A DNA stretch of 64,000 nt, from NCBI GenBank assembly GCA_036244855.1, contig BQKZ01000695.1, positions 24,450 to 88,449 on the forward strand, in the 5' to 3' direction. Positions within the stretch are counted from its first letter, which is position 1; every line of letters begins with the position of its first letter. Made by a program: the position numbers and the translations under genes. Below are positions 50,133 through 62,877 of this stretch, one piece after another. Source of the DNA: Temnopleurus reevesii. Taxonomy: Eukaryota > Echinodermata > Echinoidea > Temnopleuroida > Temnopleuridae. The notes under the pieces are model-generated. The model made no database searches. It had not been told where the DNA came from and worked only from the letters and a program-made list of their open reading frames with translations.

Positions 50133-50249
50133 GAGAAATTTATCTGGATTGCATTGCAATGAGAAGCACTTTGAAAGTAATTGGAACAGCAAATAAGTGG
50201 TATGACCCCCCATGACCACTGTGGGTATGACCAACATACCTCGTGGATC

Positions 50250-50291
50250 TCCCCACAGAAATCGGAATACGTATATTCCGATTTTTGTGGA
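50250..50291. repeat. Short inverted repeat
   Basis: Arms CCACAGAAATCGGAATA and TATTCCGATTTTTGTGG with only a few bases between. It sits in a CG-richer patch. Function unknown. Confidence 0.75.
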
Positions 50292-50682
50292 TCTACCGTC
50301 CACAGAACAGGCGGGCGCCACCAAACCGCCACTATATACACAGCGTACACATACACGTGGCTTGTGTGCCGAACTATAGGCTACTGTGTTCCGAGTTTTA
50401 TGGCGTCTTTTAGCACACGCCACGAGTAAACCACAGAGATGTGTGTGTATAGCTATGCGGAGTCAATCACCTCTGGTGTACGTCCACGGCGCGTATGATA
50501 AAACGATGAACAGATCTCGGCTCATCAAAAGAACACCAAAATCATTAATAAGAATAAACATAATTGGGTTGACGAGTTCAATCGTTCAATAAGTGATCAG
50601 AGTTCAGAGAGTTCAGAACAAGGTGAAAATGTCACTTGTTCGATAGGAATTTTGGAGGAAAACAACACCAAAACAATAGAAT

Positions 50683-51236
50683 NNNNNNNNNNNNNNNNNN
50701 NNNNNNNNNNNNNNNNNNNNNNNNNNNNNNNNNNNNNNNNNNNNNNNNNNNNNNNNNNNNNNNNNNNNNNNNNNNNNNNNNNNNNNNNNNNNNNNNNNNN
50801 NNNNNNNNNNNNNNNNNNNNNNNNNNNNNNNNNNNNNNNNNNNNNNNNNNNNNNNNNNNNNNNNNNNNNNNNNNNNNNNNNNNNNNNNNNNNNNNNNNNN
50901 NNNNNNNNNNNNNNNNNNNNNNNNNNNNNNNNNNNNNNNNNNNNNNNNNNNNNNNNNNNNNNNNNNNNNNNNNNNNNNNNNNNNNNNNNNNNNNNNNNNN
51001 NNNNNNNNNNNNNNNNNNNNNNNNNNNNNNNNNNNNNNNNNNNNNNNNNNNNNNNNNNNNNNNNNNNNNNNNNNNNNNNNNNNNNNNNNNNNNNNNNNNN
51101 NNNNNNNNNNNNNNNNNNNNNNNNNNNNNNNNNNNNNNNNNNNNNNNNNNNNNNNNNNNNNNNNNNNNNNNNNNNNNNNNNNNNNNNNNNNNNNNNNNNN
51201 NNNNNNNNNNNNNNNNNNNNNNNNNNNNNNNNNNNN
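50683..51236. other. Assembly gap (554 N)
   Basis: Run of N. Frames reported across it are artefacts. Confidence 1.
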
Positions 51237-51737
51237 AAACTTCAATTTGACAGATAACGATGTTTTACCGTGAACAGGTTGTGAGAATTGGTGATCTATT
51301 GCCATTTCTTGAGGTAATAATACTATTAACGCGAGATGGCGCTACTCTTGCTATTTACATTACCACTATCATTTTATCTAAATTCATTTTTTCGGATAGC
51401 AGAATATTCATCCGTCATTGACTAAGTGGTCATGTCTAGTAAATGAATCTAACGGGGTTAGAACATGTGAAGTTATACTTTCATCAATACACATTTTAAT
51501 CGTAAAAGTTTGTTTTCCTGATTGAAATAGGAACATATCTGTTTCAGTTGACGTCTACTCGCGCTATCACCATCACATAATAGAGCCAATGCAAGACTTG
51601 TCAAACAAGCGACAAAAATACTCCCCTTGCGAAAAAAATGATTTTTTTTTTCTTTTAATAAAGTATCACAGTAACGTCACATGTTTAAATTATATAGACG
51701 GTGTTTGTGGAGTAATGATAGTGGGCTAAAACCGCAC

Positions 51738-51825
51738 AATAATTTGAAATAAAAAAAAAATCGGCAACTTTCCCAATATGGAGACATATTGGGAAAGCTG
51801 CCGATTTTTTTTATTTCAAATTATT
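51738..51825. repeat. Near-perfect 88-bp palindrome with a 4-nt loop
   Basis: Left arm 51738-51780 (aataatttgaaat ... cccaatatg), loop gaga, right arm 51785-51825 (catattggg ... atttcaaattatt). I see one mismatch and a two-base length difference in the A/T run. Confidence 0.95.
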
Positions 51826-52461
51826 TAATGCAATAAAATGGGCAGAAATTTATCGGGACCCTGTCCTTACAGAGCTGCTATATGCTGCACTGGCAGGTTA
51901 ACCAATATCATAGGTCATTGCACATGACGGTCTTATAAGGCATCCCTGTCATACCCAACAAGCAAGTGTCGCAATACACACTGCACAATTATTGTAAGAA
52001 ATTTTAATTGTATTTTCAGCTACTCCTATTAGAGAATTTTCATTTGTGATTGACTTTTAGAGCGAACTAGTACAAAATAGTTATAAATTAAAAAGTCAAT
52101 TGGCCAATATACCACATGAGACGAAAAGACGGAATGTGGATGATCTGCCCATATCATCTATTGAATAAACAATTTCTTAGGAAATATTCAAGATAAAATA
52201 TATTATTAATTTCTGTATATATATAAACTATTGAAAGCAGGACTCCAGACCAGGACAATCTTAATTTCATGGAAAGCATACAAACAGATAAACTAAAAGT
52301 TTGAATCAGACAATAAATAGGAATGTTATGGATAGTTGAAAAATATTTCAATATTATCGCTATTTCTGATCATCTTCTTTCGGATGGAAATGATATTTTC
52401 TTTTTATCTAAAAAAAAAACAGAAATAGGTTAACATAGAGTAACTATTCTGTTTATCATTA

Positions 52462-52620
52462 CCATCATCGTCGTCGTCATCATCATCATCATCATCATCA
52501 TCACCATCATCATCACAATCATCATGATCCTCATCATCATCATCACCAGCGCATCATCATCACTATCATCATGATCCTCCTCATCATCATCAACACTATC
52601 ATCATCTCCATCAAGTATCA
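52462..52620. repeat. (TCA)n imperfect trinucleotide microsatellite
   Basis: About 160 bp of TCA units with scattered substitutions. Confidence 0.95.
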
Positions 52621-54448
52621 CCATTCTTGGTCAAAGTCCTTTTATACTCACCTGGAATATGTCTTTCTTTCTTAAAAAAAATCTTTTGCATTACCTCTGC
52701 CTACTTTGTTTGTAAAGAAGAAGCATCATATTTGTACTAACTCATGGTTCTATGTCAGCGTATTTTGTAGTTAAAACGTTGCATCAAATCTCACTGATTG
52801 ACAGAACCTCATTTCATCTCATCCTTTTCGGTCATCAGTTTCAATTCTACCACCAGTTGTTCGCGAAACCTGTAAAATCCTCAAATTTCTCACACTCCCG
52901 CTACGTAAATCGGTCCATGTTTTGTAAATGTTACAACTCCGATTAAAGAATTCAGAGGGGTAAATGCGTGCCCCTCGCTAAATCCTATACGTCAATCAGT
53001 TTTTAGATTACTCTGGGATTTTTGACCAAATCTCCCGTAGTGCAGTGTGAATGTGATTTAATTCGACATGTCGAAGTGAATGAAAACTCGAGAGCTTTTC
53101 ACCTAAACGACACTCTGAATTCATGTCGTGCTCTGTCAATTCCAGAATTTGACGTCACTTTGAACTGTCAAGATTTTTTTAGTCGGACCTGAGTCGAAAT
53201 TCTGAGTACGGTCATCATAGTCCGAGAATCAAAACTTTTAAAATAACTTTTAACGTACATGTTAGAAATGTCAAATGACAACACAAATATGTATGCATAT
53301 AATTAATTTACCTATAAGTTTTGAACATCGGTAAAAAGAAAAAATAATAATTGTTCTTAGTCTATAAATAGACACCTGCGCTGCATAGCCACTTCTTTTT
53401 CTTCAGGTTCACTTGCACGACTAGAGGAGATAAGACAAAACAATTAGTAGATGAAATTTGTATAAGGGCGATGTCATCGCACAAATATGTTCTGACGTAT
53501 TCATTTTGCTCAGTAAATGAAAATTACTATGAAAGTTTTTAAGTTGTACATTTTCCAAATAAATGAACATTAAATCACACAATAATAGTTTTTAAAACTT
53601 GCGTTTGTTTTAACGTAATGATGGCAAAAAAAGCCAAATATCTGTGTGATATTTTCGGAGCTATGATAACAATATCTAATCCAACAACTTATGTGCAACA
53701 TCTCTTTTATCAGTTCTATATCATCATCATTCAATTAATATTCAAATACGCTTGTGCCTTGTTTCTCTAATATTTTGTTCACTTTTGAAGGAATTTTAAT
53801 GACGTATGTGATAAATATACGCATGATTAATTAATTCAAATTTTATCTAATTGGCACATGATTTCATATCATTTTAGGTATACAGCAATGAAAATGATCA
53901 AGTTAGAAAAAGCACAAAAGTGTTAACATTCAAACAATACTTTTGATTGGTGTGAGATTGAATAGGAAATATCCTCTAAATTGCCTTTAAAAAACTGTGA
54001 AGGAATTTGCATGGCTTAATTTCTAACGGAATAAATCGTTGAAGCAGAGAATTTGCACAAATCTTAAAAATTCAAACATAGATAGAGATGCCGACCGTTG
54101 CCGAATATGCATAAATTAACACACGAATATAGTTGCAACAGCTAGTTGAGAGCAAAAAAAAAAAAAAAGACAACAATAACCACATCATCTACAATTCAAC
54201 TGTAATGAACGACTTAAATTCATGTGAAAATAACATCATGCATATTCTAATACGGTTGGCATATATCTGCATTATTTGACTTCATTGTAACTGCCTTGAA
54301 ATTAGACAGGACAATAAAGAGCTGATGGTGTTTCACATACACCTGCATTTAAGAGTTCTTTTAGTGCTTTTAAAGTTTCATAACATCTTTTATCTGTTCA
54401 TTGAGCTTCAAACCAACGCTCTAGGAATCTAGCGCATGCAAATAGTTC

Positions 54449-55128
54449 TTAAACTTCGTAATCACGTGGCATCATTCTCTACGCCAATCATCTCCCCATG
54501 ATCGCTTAAAGGGGAACTTCACCCAGAAATGTTTGTGCTCGCAGTGGATGGAGAAAAATACAATGATTAAGCTGTGAACATTTGAGCAAAATCTAACATA
54601 CCTTTCGAAAGTAATGAATATTCAACTGAAACTTTTGATTTCCACTCCTCGTGGGTTCCTTAAATTGGCAACCTACAGGCACAAAATGGGTGCCAACGGT
54701 AAGAGATCTCAATTCACTTTGTACACAAAATGCTCGCATTTTTGTTCCTTTGTAAGAAAAACAGACATGTAGAATCAATATGTCCGTCAAGAGAAAAGCG
54801 AAAAAGTGTCTACCTTTCTAGAAAAAGAAGAAAATGTGAAAAATCTGTGTAGAAAGTGAAAGGAGAGTTCTCCATGTTTGCAGCCATTTTGTGCCTGTGG
54901 GTTGCAAATTTAAGGAGCCCATGAATGGTAGAAATCAAAACTTTGAAAAATCTTAACTTTCGAATGGATTTATCGGATCATGCTCAAATTTTCACAGTTT
55001 GATTAAAAATTATCGTACTTTCATCCATCCATTGCAGGAACACCAATGTCTGGGTGAAGTTCCCCTTTAAACTTCGTAATCACGTGACATCGTTCTGTAC
55101 GCCAATCACCGCACAATGATCGCTTAAT
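54449..55128. repeat. Large foldback (about 560 bp) between two 60-bp direct repeats
   Basis: The foldback spans about 54511-55069, with ends aaaggggaacttcacccaga and gtctgggtgaagttcccctt. Both arms show inverted similarity well inward, for example caacctacaggcacaaaatg and cattttgtgcctgtgggttg. It is bordered by direct repeats 54449-54509 and 55068-55128, each starting ttaaacttcgtaatcacgtg and ending atgatcgctta. Confidence 0.8.
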
Positions 55129-55430
55129 TCTCTTGTGTATCTTGATCGCTACATGGGTGCAATGAAGGCACGCTAAATTGAACTGACATGTTGATCGTCT
55201 TTTTTATTCTTCTATTCCACTGCTCGTGTTGTGTACAAACAATAATACCTACACAGGATTTACGATCAATTACAAGGCTTTGTGATTTTACATAAATGAT
55301 CCCCCATTTACAGTTCCCTAATTCTCTCGGTTTAGAAGCACTTAGCAGGTATCATGCCGCGTTACCTGTAATCTGAATGGACATTTGCACAAGAGGTTTT
55401 ATATTTTGCATGGCGCAATGCGTTTTTGAC

Positions 55431-56165
55431 GCAGAACAATAAGCGAACTCTGCAGGATGGGGCTATACAGAGTAGGCATTTTTCATGCCATTTGTCATGC
55501 TTAAACTATCATTTAGGTTTTTATTATTTAGGCCAAAACGTTTGGAGTTGAACATACTGTGCAGAACAATACCCCAGCTCTGCAGGGTGGAGCTATACAG
55601 AGAGTATGCAATTTTTATGCCGTTTGTGATGGTTAAACTATCATTTGGGTTTTTATTATCAACAAAGTTGGGGCCAAAACGCTTGACGTTGAGCATACTG
55701 TGTAGAACAATACGCGAACTCCGCAGGGTGGAGCTATACAGAGATTATGCAATTTTTATGCCGTTTGTGATGGTTAAACTATCATTTTGGTTTTTATTAT
55801 CAACAAAGTTGAGGCCAAAACGCTTGACGTTGAGCATACTGTGCAGAACAATACGCGAACTCTGCAGGGTGGGGCTGTAGAGTATGTAATTTTTATGCCG
55901 TTGTGATGGTTAAACTATCATTTAGGTTTTTATTATCAACAAAGTTTGGGCCAAAACGTTTGACGTTGATAAAACTGTGCAGAACAATACGCCAACTCCA
56001 CAGAGTGGGACTGCAAAGTATTATAGGTAGGCCTAGGTAGGCTTAGGTAGGCTTACTTGTCATGCCGCTTGTAGATTATTAGTGTTTTTTTATCATCTAC
56101 AAAGTTGAAGCATAACATTTTGACGAAGATCAAACTGTGCAGAACAAGACTCCAACTACAGAGTA
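55431..56165 (+). repeat. Minisatellite array, about six units of 130-160 bp
   Basis: Recurrent landmarks in each unit: cagaacaata, ctctgcagggtggggct, atgccgtttgtgatggttaa, actatcatttaggtttttat. Units begin near 55431, 55561, 55703, 55844, 55979 and 56138. The central units are the most alike and the last is the most decayed. Open frames on both strands follow the repeat and are not judged genuine. Confidence 0.85.
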
Positions 56166-56879
56166 CGCACTTGTAAACCTACATGTGCATGCCAAACTAT
56201 CATTTAAGTTTCAATTGTCTACAAAATTGAAACACTTGCAAATTTATTGGAAGAGTGAAATAAGTGAAAATAGGTGAACATTTCACGTTTAAAGATGAAA
56301 GGGAATCCAAAACACAAGCGAGTTTTGTGATCAGCATCTGAGCTTATATGACAAGAAAGAAAAGTGGAAAAATTGTAAGATCCAGAAAACAAAACTTTTT
56401 TGGCCCTTTTTCACCTTGGTGCCCCTATATAATGCCTATTATTCAATATAGGCCTCTGTCCCGGAGGTTGGATCCCCGTGCAGTGAAAGATATGCCGCCA
56501 TTGACATGTGTGACATTCTTACAGCATAGTGATAGATATATATAAAAAAAAAAAAAAAACTCTTGTGCAAGACATCAAGCAGTGTGGACTGGAGTTTGTA
56601 TCCCGATTGCTAGTTAACGTGGCGATCACAAAAATATTTAGAACTAGCACTCATCTGCTCATTAAGACAAATCATTGTGATATAACGATTACAGTTATGA
56701 AATTAACCATCTTAATCGAAAATCTCAGTAATTTAAACTGATGTCCATTTATTTCATTAAAAACACAGTATTAACTAATCACATCTGTTTATTTGGTGAA
56801 ATGTGAAATACCCGGCCTCTCTCTCGCACTCACAAGCATGTTAACACGTATGTGCCCTGTACACTATCATACCTATTTA

Positions 56880-57230
56880 TTGTTTATTGTTTACAAATTT
56901 CCACACTTTATATCATTGTAATGTTGCAACCTATCTCTATTCTCTCTTCTATTTCCTTCCTCCTTTTCCACCTATCCCTTTCTAACTTTTGTACATAATT
57001 GTTTAATGTATTGTTTTGTGTATTTGTACTGTTCAATGTATTGGCGCTCCCAACACAGGCTTCGCCTTCTAGATCTGCGCCCTTTCCTTTAATTTGTATG
57101 TATTTTGTTTATGCTATTTCTGTATATTATTGACATTTGATTTTCTATTTTGAATATTGTATTGATGTATACAGAAATGTGTCAGTTTGAAGGAAAAAAT
57201 AAATGTTATTTTGAATTGAATTGAAAAAAT
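56880..57230 (+). mobile_element. Possible 3' end of a non-LTR retrotransposon
   Basis: A 3'-UTR-like segment ends in aaaaaataaatgttattttg followed by aattgaattgaa, a short pentamer tail typical of CR1/L2-type elements. No reverse transcriptase remains. This is a resemblance from memory. Confidence 0.4.
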
Positions 57231-57509
57231 ACCAGAACGTGGTACTTTCGACATTTCAGCTATAAATGGTTGCAAGGTTTGGAAAGTTTTTCAAACTCCA
57301 CGTATGCCGTTTGAAGACGCTGCAGTTCAACATTCTGAATTGAATATTCTTTCTAATTTTGGTGAGACAATTATGACTGTCGCGTTGTTTGCTTCATGAA
57401 TGAATGACGCTTGACATGCCATGCTCTTGAAACATAGGAATTTAGACCAATAAACACTTCACCCCCCCCCCCAGTGAACATCCTTGAAATTGATTATTTA
57501 CAAGAATGG

Positions 57510-58310
57510 GTAACAGCGGTCATTACTTTTTGTTTTGGTTAAAATGACCTGTCGGGATGCGCTCGTCAACAAAGATGACAATGTTCTCCTTTCCAGCTTT
57601 TGAGATGGATTTTCTTCTCAAGATCGATAATTTTTGTAAATGACATGTGACGATGATGCAAAAAAAATCAGTGAAGTGCTTCACACCCCCCCCCCCTCGT
57701 TCAAGATCCTCCTTGAAACTTAATGGTCTAAAAGAATGGGTAATAACAGTAATCACTGTTTGCTTTGGATGAAAGATGTGTTGGGAAGCAGCTTTCGACA
57801 AAGACGAAAATGTTTTCCTCTCTCTACTTTCCAGATTTTCTCCTCAAAATCGACTATTTTCGAAGAAAATGACATGTGACGTTGATGTATAACAACAGAG
57901 AAGAGCTTCAACCCGACATGAGTCTTCTTGAAACCGATCACTCTAAAAAGAATGCATATTAGTGGTCATTACTGTTTGCTTTGGATGAAAGATGTGTTGG
58001 GAAGCAGCTTTAAACAAAGACGAAAATGTTTTCCCCTTTTCACTTTCCAGATTACCTCATCAAAATCAATAACTTTCGAGGACGATCACACCGGTGAACA
58101 CTGGTGAAGAGCATCACCCCCTCCCATCCACCTCCTCGAAATCAATTGATCTATAAAGAATAGGTAAGAGGTCATTACTGTTTGTTCAACATCAAAGAAG
58201 TGTGGGAAAGCACACTTCTACAAAGATACCAATGTTATCCCTTTTTTTGTTTTTGAGATGGATTTTCTTCTCGAGATCGATAATTTTCCTAAATGACGTG
58301 TGATGATGAC
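57510..58310 (+). repeat. Tandem array, about four diverged units of roughly 220 bp
   Basis: Units start near 57510, 57733, 57950 and 58165. Shared blocks: ggtcattactgtttg, ggatgaaagatgtgttggga, caaagacgaaaatgtt, gatcgataatttt, atgacatgtgacg. The last unit runs into the following 535-bp repeat. Confidence 0.8.
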
Positions 58311-59160
58311 ATGTGATTGGGGATAAAATGATGGGTGGGCTATTGATCCGGGTAGGATAAGAGGAGGGGATCTGGTACTCGGCGTTCCCAAGTGGCGTCA
58401 AGTTCAACCAGGGAGGTGCTCTTTATGGCCCGATAGATCTTTGGAGGGGTGCCCCATTATGGTCGATGGATAAAAGATGTAGGGGGGGGGGGCGTTCAAA
58501 TACTTGTTATATCTTTAAATTTTCTCGTTTCACATATTTCCTGAATCACCTGTCCTTTCATCCGCTATCTTCCTATTTTTTTACCTTCTAATATTTCCCT
58601 TTTTCTATCCCTTGCTCACCTGTTGTCGATGAAAAAAAGTAGAATACTTCCCATTTTCCAATGTTTCTTGAGGAGTGAAGGTAAAGAAAATTTAAAGATA
58701 TAAAAATGTTCATCTTGTGAGAGAGAATACGTTTGTTTTTATGAAGGGACGTGCGTGAAATGAAGAATAATTTTGCCTGAAACTATTTTGGAGGGCTTTC
58801 CTTCGCTAGATAAACAATTTTTCGTAAACTGTCAAATGACGTGTAATGATTAGACATGATTGAGGATAAAATCTTATGCACGATTGGTGGGCTATCGATC
58901 CAGGAGAGGATGAGAGGTCTGGGGGTTGGGGGGGNTCAAGTTCACCCAGGGAGGTGCTCTTTATGGCCCGATAGATCTTTGGAGGGGTGTCCCATTATGG
59001 TCGATGGATAAAAGATGTAGGGGGGGGGGGCGTTCAAATATTTGTGTGGCTTATCATGTCTTTTCGTCTGTTTTCTATCAGCTGTCCTCTTTTCATCTAT
59101 CTTCATCTTTTATGACCTGCTTATCTTTTCTTTTTCTTTTGATCGCCTGTTGTTGATGAG
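58280..59160 (+). repeat. Two diverged tandem units of about 535 bp, with a single N inside
   Basis: The core block ggaggtgctctttatggccc through gataaaagatgtagggg occurs at about 58412-58482 and 58949-59020 with very few differences. The sequence before and after it is more diverged. An N is at 58935 in a poly-G tract. Confidence 0.85.
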
Positions 59161-61289
59161 GAAAGTGAAATTCCCCCCATCTCATGTTTTTAGAAAGGGA
59201 ATTTGAGGCTATGAATATGAAGACTCGTCATGCTCGTATATATCAATTATTATGAGCGTGAATACAGACTCACAGAAGCTATGACCAATATTACATGAAA
59301 CTATATGGATAAAACACGAGGGGGGTCCAAATATTTGTTATGCTTATCTTCTCGTTTCGCCATCGGTCGTTTGCAAAAGTGATTTTGTATTCACATTTCG
59401 TTTCCAAAATAAGACTAGGAAGGAAAAAAGAGAAGATTTCAAAGTCTCCATCCAGTTTAAATTTCAGATGGAATGAAACGGCACAAGATTAGGGTGCAAA
59501 ATTGGAGATTGTGTGCAAAAAATAGAGCTGATGACTTTTTAAAGATTGCTGTTCAAAATATGAGGGGCACAACTGTTGGAAGATGTTCACCCCTTCCTCC
59601 TTCTCTCTCCCCCCCCCCCCCGGTCATCGAATCCTGGGTAAGGACATATGCTCTGAGTTGAATGTTCTTGTGAAGGGTTTTTCAATATGAAATTAAAAAA
59701 AAAATGAACTAAAATCATTTTGAAAAGAACGTTATGCTTCTACTTCGTTTGACGCACTCGAAATATTATTGTGAATTTATCTGAAAGCTTTATTCTCCTA
59801 TAAACCCTTCTATTAATAAACATTATAGTTATAAAAGAACAAAGAAAAGAAGGCTTAAGAAACAACAACAGTTTGACGGAAGCTCATACACCATGTACAC
59901 GCAGCGCTAAGGCGAGTTTGTACAAGTTGCTTTCTGACTTGTTCGTCCTATACAAGGTGCCTAGCTGGTTTTCGCAAGTCGCCTTCCCGCCTTTTTCAAC
60001 CAAAACAAGGCTCCGTGTATGGTGAGTTGAACAACCCGCCTTCGCGCTGCATGTATAACATGTATAAGCTTCTGGAGGATGTACTGTCGTTCCTAACTAT
60101 AGGAGCTAGGATTAATTCATGTATAGAAACGCGCGTTAATTTTACTTCTTCTTTTCCTGTTTTTACGATTTTATTTTTAATAGAGCGAAATAGCAAGTAC
60201 CTGACGATGTTTGAAAATTAACAGTCAAACGTTAAAAAACAAGAAAACAAAGCCACGAACATGTGTACCTTCTTCCTCGTTCTATAATAGCCAATCTAAT
60301 TGGTTTTCTTAAAGGCTCAGGCTAAAGATGTTTACTCCCCTTCTCACGATAAATTGCTCATCTTTTCAAGAAGATGTAAAAAGTAAAGACAACAAACCAG
60401 GATTGTTTTGTTCTTTCGACCACACGCCTCGTGCCACGGTCAAAAAGAACCAAAGCCTTTTCTTTCGGGACAAAGGATCCAGGACCTGGTCTTTTCTTAG
60501 ACCAAGTCCTGATTGGGACCAAACAATAGGAGGGGGAAGAGAGGTAGCCCAAGCCACGCGAGTATTAAAACTTTTTCAATGGGCTGCCGAGCTGTAGCTC
60601 TTGTTTAGTTTGTGTAATCTCGCTTAAATGGTTCGTGTTTTTTATTCTGTTTAAAAAGGAGTATTAAAGAAAGGTCAACATCTCATCAAAAGAGAAGAAA
60701 ATCTCGTAATTGGGGAAGCAAACAAATTTGCTTTCAAAAGTGATAAAAAACAAGGTTGTGATAGCTCGTGAGATAGATGAGAAAGGAAGGAAAGACTTGG
60801 TAATATAAGTTATTGTACATGTTGAAAGACATCAAATGTCAAAGGTGAAGGAAAAGGAGAAGAAAGAGGAAAAATGTAAAGATTCGCTTCCCTCGTTTGA
60901 TTATGACCCTAGAAGATAAGGCCTCAAAATTGTTTGGTTGCCCAATAATCATGATAATGCATTTTCTAAAACAAAACGTCACTTCATCGAAAAAAATACT
61001 TTGAAAAAGGAGATGATAGTTAATAGCATGCGAACATCAGATAATTACTTGCCATGTCATGTATTTCTCATGCTTATCTGTACTTTTACTTATATCTTTA
61101 TTTTAGATTTCAGCTATTATTGTAAGTGACTCAGGAAAGAGCAATATAGATAAGAGAATGAGCAGATGAGTAAATGAGTGAAGGTGTTAAAGAAGAAAAG
61201 GAAGAGTGAGAGAGAGAGAGAGAGGGAGAGAGAAAGACAGAGAGAGATAGAAAGACAGCGAGAGAGAGAGAGATACAGAAAGAGAGAGT

Positions 61290-61334
<45 letters not shown>

Positions 61335-61586
61335 GGAGAGAGAGAGACTGTGTGTGAATGGAAATGCAGGGGGTACGGTTTGACAGATTTGACTTCAAAT
61401 CCATAAAGCTAAATGTGTTTACTTTCTAATTTAAGTGTTTATCTAGTTCTTCCAATTACCACTTCGTATTCATTGTACAGCATTATGCCAATCATGGACA
61501 TGTACATGAACTTAGTATTCTGGGAGGGGTAATCCGGGAAGCTAAAGCGGGGGTACATGTATGCACCTGTCTATTCGGCTCCTAAA
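59161..61586. other. 3' flank, no gene seen
   Basis: Contains two small hairpins at about 60404-60510 (for example ggacctggtcttttcttaga followed by ccaagtcct) and a long (GA)n tract at 61206-61350. The 89-codon frame at 60328-60597 has no recognised domain. Confidence 0.5.
61206..61350. repeat. (GA)n-rich microsatellite
   Basis: About 145 bp of near-continuous purine, mostly GA. Confidence 0.95.
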
Positions 61587-61806
61587 GGCCGACTCACACG
61601 ACACCTTTGCGTTTTTACCCTGCGTCAGTCCAGCGGTTTTGAAAATAAAAACGCTCCCCGAACGCAGGTCATAATGAGGACTGACGGTCGACGTACGCAA
61701 GTCGAACGTCAGTCTACCATCTGATCCGCGTATGCTGTGTGTCCAGGGAGCGTTTTTAATTTCCCAAAACGCTGGGCTGACGCAGGCTGAAAACGCAAAA
61801 GGAAAG
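61587..61806. repeat. Foldback family 1, copy F
   Basis: Ends aaaggccgactcacacgaca followed by cctttgcg, and gacgcaggctgaaaacgcaa. The centre has ggactgacggtcgacgtacg and gaacgtcagtctaccatctg. It lies 87 bp from the large N gap. Confidence 0.85.
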
Positions 61807-61892
61807 GATGTAGTTTAGAGGCGTGTATCATTCAAATTTGAATATTTACGCCAGAAGAAGAAGAGAGAAAGAGGATCGCCATCTTAACGTCT

Positions 61893-62877
61893 NNNNNNNN
61901 NNNNNNNNNNNNNNNNNNNNNNNNNNNNNNNNNNNNNNNNNNNNNNNNNNNNNNNNNNNNNNNNNNNNNNNNNNNNNNNNNNNNNNNNNNNNNNNNNNNN
62001 NNNNNNNNNNNNNNNNNNNNNNNNNNNNNNNNNNNNNNNNNNNNNNNNNNNNNNNNNNNNNNNNNNNNNNNNNNNNNNNNNNNNNNNNNNNNNNNNNNNN
62101 NNNNNNNNNNNNNNNNNNNNNNNNNNNNNNNNNNNNNNNNNNNNNNNNNNNNNNNNNNNNNNNNNNNNNNNNNNNNNNNNNNNNNNNNNNNNNNNNNNNN
62201 NNNNNNNNNNNNNNNNNNNNNNNNNNNNNNNNNNNNNNNNNNNNNNNNNNNNNNNNNNNNNNNNNNNNNNNNNNNNNNNNNNNNNNNNNNNNNNNNNNNN
62301 NNNNNNNNNNNNNNNNNNNNNNNNNNNNNNNNNNNNNNNNNNNNNNNNNNNNNNNNNNNNNNNNNNNNNNNNNNNNNNNNNNNNNNNNNNNNNNNNNNNN
62401 NNNNNNNNNNNNNNNNNNNNNNNNNNNNNNNNNNNNNNNNNNNNNNNNNNNNNNNNNNNNNNNNNNNNNNNNNNNNNNNNNNNNNNNNNNNNNNNNNNNN
62501 NNNNNNNNNNNNNNNNNNNNNNNNNNNNNNNNNNNNNNNNNNNNNNNNNNNNNNNNNNNNNNNNNNNNNNNNNNNNNNNNNNNNNNNNNNNNNNNNNNNN
62601 NNNNNNNNNNNNNNNNNNNNNNNNNNNNNNNNNNNNNNNNNNNNNNNNNNNNNNNNNNNNNNNNNNNNNNNNNNNNNNNNNNNNNNNNNNNNNNNNNNNN
62701 NNNNNNNNNNNNNNNNNNNNNNNNNNNNNNNNNNNNNNNNNNNNNNNNNNNNNNNNNNNNNNNNNNNNNNNNNNNNNNNNNNNNNNNNNNNNNNNNNNNN
62801 NNNNNNNNNNNNNNNNNNNNNNNNNNNNNNNNNNNNNNNNNNNNNNNNNNNNNNNNNNNNNNNNNNNNNNNNNNNNN
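61893..62877. other. Assembly gap (985 N)
   Basis: Run of N. Frames across it are artefacts. Confidence 1.

Larger units (their letters stand above)
51237..54448. other. 3' flank, no gene seen
   Basis: AT-rich sequence containing the 51.7-kb palindrome and a (TCA)n microsatellite at 52462-52620. The minus-strand frame over the microsatellite is Asp/Met-rich low complexity and is not coding. Confidence 0.5.

Noticed and set aside
50613..51305. Long frames made of X residues (also at 61823-63089)
   Set aside because: They run through N gaps and have no sequence support.
52430..52624. Asp/Met-rich minus-strand frame
   Set aside because: Translation of the (TCA)n microsatellite.
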